This document shows positions 55,550 to 64,000 of a stretch of 64,000 nt of DNA, one piece after another; within the stretch, counting starts at the first letter, position 1, and the number at the start of each line of letters is the position of its first letter. This DNA comes from Emmonsiellopsis sp. PD_33 (Eukaryota; Ascomycota; Eurotiomycetes; Onygenales; Ajellomycetaceae), in NCBI GenBank assembly GCA_032988165.1, contig JANTQF010000141.1, positions 1-64,000 of the forward strand, written 5' to 3'. Under the pieces are notes generated by a model. The model ran no database searches, had not been told where the DNA came from, and saw only the letters and a list, made by a program, of their open reading frames with translations. Both the position numbers and the translations under genes were made by a program.

Positions 55550-58429
55550 CCACACTTCATAGCTGAGTTATTATAGAGTATAGAGACTAGAGGATATCTA
55601 TAATGTTAGCTTTTATTACTACTCCTCCTCTATAATAAATCCTTCTAGATTCTCCTCAAGGTAGTCTTCATTCATACAGCACATCTCATAGTAGGGCATT
55701 CTATGTCCCTTAGCAACTACAAGGATCTCCTTTACTTCCTTTTCTTCAATACTGAGCAATTTGATGAGCTATTATATAGCATGAGTGTAGATGAGTGTGG
55801 TATCTTTCTGGAGAGCTATATTAAGAGTTTTGAGGCTGGCAAATAGGATTAGTGTAAACTTAATTGAGTAATCATGGGTATATCCAGTGAGTCCATTAAT
55901 AGCTATATACAATTCTTTGTTGGGCAGGCCTTGCATATTATCATATCACATTCCTGTACTAGATTACTTGTTTAGTATTACTATAGCATCTGCAGGTCCA
56001 GTATTATATAGATATATTAGTTATAATACTATCTTAAAATTATCTGATACATCTAGAAGTTTTTCTGATGTTATTACTAGTTTCTGTAGCTACTTAATCT
56101 TCTATCTGATTTACTGTGTTGTCATTTTTTTGATCATGCAGAATAGCACTTCTTTCTTATTCTAGTAACCTATTAGAGTATTTACATTATTATTATTAAT
56201 TTTACATAGCTGAGCTATGCATTATACTGCTTGTGTGCAATCTTTATTGGTCTTGAGACTCTCTGGCAAAATCTTTTCTTAATAAGCTGCAGTTTCTCCT
56301 GCTACTTCTTAATAGTTGATGAGGTTTTTTATTACTTTCTATCTGATATTAATATCTATAGACATAATGTGGTTGTATGAAATACTCAGATCAATCCATT
56401 GCTGAATAAGGTTCACAGCTTTTTCAAGCTATATATTGTCTAATATGATAACTGCCTTAACTGCTTGTTTGACTTTAGAAGGATACATCCATGAAATCTC
56501 CTATATGGAGGGAGGGCTGAGTGGGACTTCTTGAATTTTACTGCTAAGCTTCTTCTGATTAGACTGTTGATCCTGAGACTTAAAGACATTATTAATGTTA
56601 GTATCATTAAGTTTCTATAGGGCCCTTCACAGTTGCCTATTTACCATAACAAATATATTATAAAATGTAGTGCTAAATGCATGTAGTGTTTCAGCTATGA
56701 CCTCTATCTCATGTTGCTTTAGCTACTGTAGTTTCATAATATATTTAATGGCATCTTTATGGATACACACATCTTTATTAGTGGTATTAGAGGTTCCAGT
56801 CATATGGATATCCTCTGTGAGGTTGTTAAGTTACTTCCCTTATTATTCTATAATGTCTTTAGCTATATGATATAGTTTCTGATCACTTACAGTAGTCATC
56901 TTATTGTATAGAATGCCCATGGATTTCCAGTTATCTATCATATTGCACACTAGCTGTGCTTCCATATTATATAGAGTTATGACACATTGGACTGCTTTCT
57001 TACTTCTCATAGCAATATATAGTATAGAGGCCTCTATAACAACTGTTGGAGTCTCTATAATAATTTTATAGCTCTCTAGTTGTAGGAATAGAGTTTCATC
57101 ACAAGTCTAGCAGTTGTCCAAGAGGGCACTAGTGCTGATGGAGTTGTTATTACTAACATATCCTTTATTACTAGCATTTTCTAGTATATTCATTAGTCTG
57201 TTAGTTATAATCTAATTATCATTTTATAGATATTTAAGAACCTCAGCCTCTATACAGTTAAGTCTCTGAGCTGAGATGTACATGACAGAAGGGTGTCTAA
57301 TGTGAAAGGATTAAATTTGCTTGATTTACTCCTAGTAGTTCTGACAGTAGAGGTTATTTATAGTGTTTATAATATCTTACTTAATTATGCCTGGTAGGAA
57401 GATTATGGTGTTCTGGCATTCCCATTCATTTAATAGAACATTGATTTCCCAGTTTCACATTGTAACTCTCTAATCCTATAGGTATATATATTGCTTCTTA
57501 TTTATGATATGCTTATCTATCTTATATCTACTTTGAATGTTCAGTGCAGCTTGCTAGCATGCTTTTCTAGTTATATATATATTATTATATCTGATCTTAC
57601 TCTCACTAAGGTGTTTTCTGAGGAAATCATACACTTTATAACCTAGATTATAGGAGGTATTTCAGAGGAAGATAGGTTTATTTATATTATTAATTATTTT
57701 CATATTACTAATCTTATTATTCTTATTTTATTTACTTTTAATTTTATTAATTATTATTTCAATCTTGATCTTCAGGTGTTCTACTTAAGACTTCAGTAGG
57801 AGTTCTTTCAGTCTAGAGCCTTGAAAGTTTCAGCTCTTTTCTGAGTCCACATGTATTTTTAGGATCAAAAATTATAAGGAATTCTTAGTAATAAAGAGTA
57901 CTGAAGTCATATTTTCTTTCTCAGCCTATCTTACTTTATAATCTTTCAGTTAGAGAATTAATCTATTATTATAGAGTGTTTAATCACATCTCTGGTCTTT
58001 CAGACTAGTAATGATGGTTTGCAGAGCTAAAATCAACATTATATTGATGACTGTAATGAAGAATCTGTGATGTTTCATATTCATAATAAGTATATTTATT
58101 TCCCAGTCTGAGTAACCTAAAGTCTTAAGTATCTATTTTACTTGCTTCTCATCTATTTCCTCATTTATTATTTTTTATTTCTTCTTTATATCATCAGCTC
58201 TGCCTGCAGAGAAGCTATTACTAATATTAAGGTCTATAAGATTCATTGTGCTGACTAGAAAGTTGATAGTTGCCTGGAGTATTTAATGTCTTTTTCTAAG
58301 GATTTTTGCTGATATAAGGAGTATATCAGTAGATTCATATTGCTTTGTGATTTTGAATATAAAGGTATTTTTATCTTTAGCCTTCTTAACTTCATCTTTA
58401 TTATTATCTTTATTGCTGCAGGGTGCCAT
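55550..58429 (-). pseudogene. Third frame (ORF3) of element D
   Basis: Minus frame starting MAPCSNKDNNKDEVKKAKDK at 58,429, Lys/Asp-rich at first, then FIFKITKQYESTDILL. Middle: LKIKIEIIINKIKSK, GYKVYDFLRKHLSESKIRY and YITRKAC, all alignable with ORF3 of A. The later part has long readable runs (IETPTVVIEASILYIAMRSK, then NTGPADAIVILN and MQGLPNKELYIAINGLTG). No signal peptide or membrane helix seen. I could not match it to Gag, Env or any known domain. It is the more complete of the two copies and has a plausible start codon. Confidence 0.6.
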
Positions 58430-59039
58430 GGTGACTTCATGTCTTATAATATAGAGATAGATGTGCAAGTGTGAGTGGGTAGAAGTAAGGAGGGGTAGTT
58501 TTAGATACATTATATGTGTGTGAGATTAATGAAGTGTTATCAGTGAACTTACTATAATAATAGTTGTGAATGTCTGTAAATTTTAAAGACTAGGTTCCTC
58601 AATGTCATAGGAAGTCTCTACATTCAGTAAATGTTTATTTCATATCTTATTATAAGAATAGTGTTCACCATGAAAAGTTCATAACTTTTAGTAGATTTTT
58701 CAGCAGGATGAGGTTCATTACATGCAGTAAATACAATCAAGATGATGGAAGTATGCAGCAAATATATTAGCAAATAATGGGGTGTAGAATAACTAAATAG
58801 TGAGGAAATATATATTAGAGTTTAAGTAAACTGGCAGGATAATATCATTATAGATGTAGATATATAAGTACATGAGAGTACTATTTATACAAGTTAGTAT
58901 AATAATGAGGTGATGGAGATTTCATGAAATAAAGAACTTAATTAGGTAATAAAGATGTTAATATCATACAGGGGTATGGAATCTCTATAGCTAGTAATTA
59001 CATATTTTCTTTCTAATTTATATTCTATAAATATTAAAG
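58430..59039. other. Element D spacer between pol and ORF3
   Basis: About 600 bases with no frame I can follow; it may hold the ORF3 leader. The corresponding spacer in A is about 51,350-51,960. Confidence 0.45.
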
Positions 59040-62000
59040 CACTTTTGGGGTTCTTTCAGGTTTTTTGGAAGGCTAGGCTGCTGCTTTTGCAGGGTAGCCT
59101 CATTGCAGTCTTATTAATAATATAGATTCTTCCTAGTCATACTCATATTATTATATAAGCTTCTTTGCCTCTTGAAGAGTGTGCTTCAGGTATTATCTAT
59201 CTTCTTCTGAGCTATAGCCCTTCCACCTTATGAGATATTCAATCTTATTACTATATTTAAGAGTCTTTATCCATTTTATTATTATTTTTTCTATCTCATA
59301 TAATTTTCATTCATCTGAATCTTCTTCCATTGCAATAGAGTCTGATGTCAGTAGAGTGTGTCTAAAGGGATCTTCCTCTTATAAGGTAGATTCCAGATAG
59401 GCAATGAAAATCATGGGGTATATATAGAAGTATACTAAGAGGTCTAGAAGGTAGATGAGGTTACTAACTTAACAGCAGATTATAAAGAGGCCTATGTACT
59501 AAGAAGTAAACTTACTATAAGCTTGAAGTAGTAGTATATTATATTCTTTGCTAATCTAGAGAAGCATCTTGTTATCTATAGTGAAGAATTTCAGTGTGTA
59601 CTTCTTATTATAATACTTTTTCATGAATACTGCTCCAGTGTGAAGCATCTCATTCACATTAAGATAGCTGAAGAAATCTTGAGGGCTCTGATCTTAAAAT
59701 TCCTGTATTAGCTGGAGTGGAGTCTTAAGCTTTTAATCATATATATATTAGTGGGAGGATATTCCTATCACTAATACTATGACACTATTAAAGAGTACTT
59801 GGAGTAAGAGGACTGAGTTCTCCCATTCTCATAAATCTTCTAGGGCTATAATTATATGTCTGAGGGTAATCTCATATATTTAGTTTGTAATCTCTGACTG
59901 GCCATCTACTTGAGGATGATATGCTGTGATATAAAGAAGATCTACCTCTAAGAACTTAAAAATTGTTGCTCAGAATTTACTGAGAAACTTCTTATCTCTA
60001 TCTAAGATAATGCAAGATGAGGTATCCTAATTACCTATTATTAACTATTTAATAAATAGCTTGACTTAGAATTCTACATCTCAATTTTAGCATTCTAAGA
60101 TGAAGGTTATCCTCTTGCTTGCCTTGCAAGTAACAGTCATGCCAGCATTAAATTAGCTCTTAGAAAGACTAAGAATAATATTAATTATAATGATATAAAA
60201 TAGAGATAGCTCTGTAATGATTAGCTGCAGTATGTCATAAAACTTATATTAATGAGTAGTATTTTGCAGATAGCTGAGGCAGTAATAAATATACCTCTTA
60301 ATAAGATGAGACTTCTTGTAGATAGATAATCTATCTAGCTTCTTTATAGTTTGCTGAGGTCTAAGGTGTGCATCTAAGTGCAAAATCTTGATAATGTTGT
60401 CAATAAGGGGTTAGGAAATGCAGAGCTATGTGATGTTACTATGTTCATAGTATAGTAGACTATCATCAAGATTGATATGATATAGTAACTTGGTTTGATT
60501 TTCCATGGGTAGCATACTATTTGCCCTTATGACTTTCAGGATTGTAGCCAGCCTTGAGTCTTGCTGATAGGCATTAAAGAGTCTTTATTAAAACTATGAG
60601 AATATTATAATCACTATTATTATATAATTTACTAGGAATATATCTATAGTTTTAGTGGCTAGATCTTTTAGGGGCTCATCCTGGTCTGTAGGCATGTTTG
60701 ACTGTAATTAAGATAGGACATCTAGAATAATGTGTGTGCAGCTAGGTTTATGAAATATTTATAGGTTAAATTGCTGTATATACTGAACAGCCTGAATGAG
60801 CCTCAAGTTAAGCTTATTTATAAATAAGGTGATCAGTAATGTCTGTCTGATGATCTATAGTATAGCTGAGTAGTTAATATATATGATTACTAAAAGTTCT
60901 GTGGCCTTAACCATATATTATACTTTTTTGAATGCTCAAACTAGATATATAACCTCTAGTTTCATTGGCTAGTATTAGGTTTCTACTAATATTAGAATTT
61001 TGAAGAGGAACATAATTGATTTCATCATAATTAATAAAGATGAGGTCTCAAAGTCTGGGACTTTTCCATACTATAACTCTTTAAGTAGTGCTTATTCTAG
61101 TTTTACATGAAATATTATCACCTCAAAACCTCTCTATTTAGAAGCATTGACATCAAAGAAGAGGTATTACATGCTATCATAATGTATTAGAAATAAATTC
61201 TTAATAAATACTACTTATATGTTATTAAAAGCCTTCTCTTCTTTTTCTATAGGCTTTCCAAGGGGTGTTCAGGCAGAGAATTGGGTTCATAGTCTTCCTT
61301 TTACTAGTACATCCTTAAGAAGTATCATCTTATGCACCTTTAGGGGCTCTATATGATAGGCATAAAAGGGTATGTAGTTTCACAGCTATTCTGTTGTATT
61401 AAGGTAAGTCTTCAGATCCTTTAAGTTCCTTAGAAATGTAATTCTTGTCAATGCAGTAATCTAATCCTTCATTAGTGTGAGGTCTAGAGATGAGACCTTA
61501 TACTCTAGCAATTTAACTAAAGGGAAATTAATAAATACCTTCTTTAGATTAATGACTATATTCTTATCATAAAATAGGCTAAAGATCTTTCTCAGGTGTT
61601 TATCATATTTTTTCATAGTAATACTTGCAGTGACTAGATTATCAATGTAATAGTAGATGAACTTCTTAAACTTCTTTAGAAAGAAGTTAATCTTACACTA
61701 CATCTATACTAGAGAGTTTACATATCCTATTATTACTACTAAAGGAATCTCTTGTCCACAGTGCAATACAACTGATAAGTGTTGTTGGTGATCATGGCAG
61801 ACTCTCTATTAATAGAAGAAGCTTATATAGTTAAGAATAGTAATATAATGATATTCTTTCATAAAGTTAATAACCTCTATCTATTATATCATTAAGTATA
61901 CATCAGACTCAACTATCTTATTCAGTTTTCTAACATTAATTATAGAATGATCTTTCCATACTCTATTAACCTTCTTTCATACTATAAATACTAGGTATTC

Positions 62001-63560
62001 TGAGGAGATATGGTTCATTGCTCATTTCATATATTCTTAGACATATAATTTATTAAAGAGCTCATCTATGACCTTATAGTTCTTTTAGCCCAGAGGATAT
62101 ACTTTTACCTATATCTAGAGCTTATAATTCTTTAGTAGTAAGAGGGGAATCTACATTTACTTCTCCTCTAGTAGATTCATAGTATTACTGTAGTCTTCCC
62201 AGATTTCAGAAAATTCATTATAAATCTATATGAAGTATTTTATGATCTTCTTATTACTATAAATTATTATATCATTAGGTAGTTTTACTTCTACTCTTAT
62301 GGGGTTGATATTAATAGTATGCAGGGATTCTTCTATTAACTCTAGTATATTCAGATTGTTGTTCAGCTCCTATTAGAGCTGTTATCTAGGAAGGTTGAGA
62401 GCTAATAGCTCTACTGTGAGGTTAATTAAGTATGTACTAGTAGCATTATATTCTCTCAAGATACTGATGTGAGGTCTCTATGGGATTATTATCTATCTAT
62501 TCATGCTGTTGATAATGTGGGTGAATAGGAGATTATAGTTCATAATCTGCATGTATGCTTGAAGTGATAGTATGACTGAGTTAAAAATATAATCCCTATC
62601 TATTAATAGTTATTCCCCTTTGTCAAGATAGCATCTAAGGGGAATTTTTACCTCTAATCTGAGCAGAATGATGACCTTAGTGTCTGCATATATTAATCTA
62701 ATAGTTTGATGGTCTTTTCTTAGTATCACTAAAATCTTAGCTTCTACATTTTCATATAACTTTACTTATAGCATTCTTTTGTTTAGATCTATAGTAATAT
62801 CCTTCAGCACTATATTATCTATATCAAGCAGCAAGTTAATATAGAGATCATTAATAATATATGCTTCTACTAAGATCTAGGCAAGCACTAATATATATCT
62901 ATTATTTGACAGAACTGCTGATAATATGAGTAAAATCATAATCATTTTAGAGGATTCTATAGAGTCTCTAACACCTCTAACTAATATTTATAGGCATGCC
63001 AGGCATAGTATCTTATCATATTACTACTTAAGAAACTTCTTGCTTACAAGTATCATCATGCAGCTAGAGTCTAAATATATTGACAGCAGCTTGAAGGCAT
63101 TCTAGTAGAATGTCATGATAGTAACATATTTCTAGTTGTAGAATGTATAACTATAAGGTATATCTAAATTAGCTAGCTACTGAGATACTATCACTCAAGA
63201 TGCATAGTCAGGGCTCATATAGAAAGCTTATGGAGTTGCCATGCAAGTTTTCAAGTATTTATATAGATTATTGTGTCAATTAAAGGTCTCACTATAGTTA
63301 TAATAGATAGTCATCATGAGATTTACATGGAATGTATCTACTTCTAGATCATACATATCATTATTATATGATTATTTCTGTGGATCATTCATGGGCATTT
63401 CTGACTCATCATAGTAGGAGTTAAATTCCACCTCTTGACTATATGAATCTTCTATAGACTCCTCTGATTTCTTTAAGTTAGCATGAAATACTACCTATTT
63501 GCATGGCTGCTAATTTCATAGCTGCCTGCCAGACTGAATCACATTCTTACTAGTAGATAC
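59040..63560 (-). pseudogene. Element D pol (RIP-degraded)
   Basis: Minus-strand chromovirus-like pol: protease near 63,060 (FKPLSIYLDSSCMMIL, aligned with the A protease), RT with YYYIDNLV at about 61,630-61,660, RNase H near 61,130 (FFDVNAS-like), integrase 59,850-60,500 and a chromodomain with KIEYLIRWKGYSSEEDR at about 59,200. The RT box has Asn for the second Asp, the same G-to-A change as in A. Stops throughout. Confidence 0.75.
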
Positions 63561-64000
63561 TAGAAGCTGAAGTTGTTGTTTCAGAGCTGACAGTTCAGAA
63601 TAATCTTACTAAGCTTTGCCTTAATAGTTTTCATTATACTGATTATAGCAGTTAGTATAGCTATATTAGTTGTTATTTCTACCCTAGCTGCTATGATACT
63701 ACCTGTTGATATAATCTTAAATCTGATATCTAAGTTAATACTAGTAAGTAGACTATTCAAACTAGTAGAGGTATAATCCTCTATCATAATCACAGTAATT
63801 ACTCTGAGAGGTAAAGTTATCATGATAGAATCCATACTAATTATACATACTATTTATATATTAATCATTACTTGTAAACTGATCTGTCTAGTTGATCTAC
63901 TTGCAGTAAATAATTTCTATAAACTTCTTAATGATCATATCCTCTTCTGGTTTATTAATAGTGGCTTGTAGAGTGACATTCAGATTATTCCATGCATATA
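63561..64000 (-). pseudogene. gag C-terminal part of element D
   Basis: Matches the Tyr/Asn/Gln/Ser-rich gag tail of A. In the neighbouring frame both give LPL(K/R)V and SLLTS strings at the same spacing. It runs off the window. Confidence 0.6.

Larger units (their letters stand above)
25198..64000. other. AT-rich, CpG-depleted RIP-affected repeat block
   Basis: After about 24,330 CpG is essentially absent; I noticed only one, at 51,460. Every recognisable transposon frame contains many TAG, TAA and TGA codons at places where the family has Gln, Arg or Trp, which is what C-to-T on either strand produces. No host gene is intact in it. In function this is a heterochromatic AT isochore. Confidence 0.85.
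55227..64000 (-). mobile_element. Gypsy LTR retrotransposon D (minus, runs off the window)
   Basis: Same family as A in opposite orientation. Its 3' LTR (55,227-55,387) matches the reverse complement of the A LTR (shared GGCCTGACTAAGCTA, GCATAGAATAAG). Going up in coordinates: ORF3 (about 55,550-58,429), a 600-base spacer, chromodomain (about 59,080-59,250), integrase, RNase H, RT (YYIDNLV at about 61,640), protease (about 63,060) and a Tyr/Gln/Asn-rich gag tail (63,570-63,840). The 5' LTR would lie beyond 64,000. Confidence 0.85.

Overview
The window looks like chromosomal DNA of a filamentous ascomycete, most like Eurotiomycetes (Aspergillus/Penicillium relatives). The evidence is many introns of about 45-95 bases with GTRNGY donors and CTNAY-like branch points, a Zn2Cys6 regulator, fungal permease families, a Brl1/Brr6-type nuclear-envelope gene, and DNA carrying heavy repeat-induced-point-mutation (RIP)-like C-to-T damage. 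The genus is an inference from gene style.

Region 1 (1-2,894) has no CpG dinucleotide at all. It holds a divergent pair of damaged or marginal genes: a very acidic protein on the minus strand and a histone-H3-like histone-fold pseudogene on the plus strand. Region 2 (about 2,895-24,355) is normal gene DNA. It contains an alkyltransferase-like (ATL) DNA-lesion-binding gene, a small conserved fungal gene with CRE and AP-1 type sites upstream, a Zn2Cys6 transcription factor, a long-inverted-repeat MITE, a Dal5-type MFS transporter, a tannase/feruloyl-esterase pseudogene, a GABA/choline-type amino-acid permease, a second amino-acid permease (YAT type) and a Brl1-like gene. I rebuilt exon structures by hand; nearly all join in phase with canonical splice sites. 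Three transporters, a regulator and a dead secreted esterase within 14 kb suggest a nutrient-uptake neighbourhood with GATA sites, but co-regulation is unproven.

Region 3 (24,356-64,000) is an AT-rich, almost CpG-free graveyard of transposons. A TIR element sits exactly at its left edge. A Mutator-like (MULE) transposase gene is split by two LTR retrotransposons of one Gypsy family in opposite orientations: A (27,179-54,202, plus) and D (55,227 to beyond the window, minus). Element B (30,234-47,253, minus, 5-bp duplication GTATT) lies inside A, and element C (32,885-44,320, minus) lies inside B. LTR pairs are 160/160, 254/254 and 301/303 bases. Their order of insertion is readable: MULE, then A, then B, then C. 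All coding frames there are riddled with stops of the kind made by C-to-T or G-to-A change.

The most unusual items are the H3-like/acidic divergent pair, a third open frame after pol shared by A and D, a Tyr/Gln/Asn-rich Gag tail in A and D, and two convergent unrecognised frames carried in element C. I saw no rRNA, tRNA or CRISPR array.
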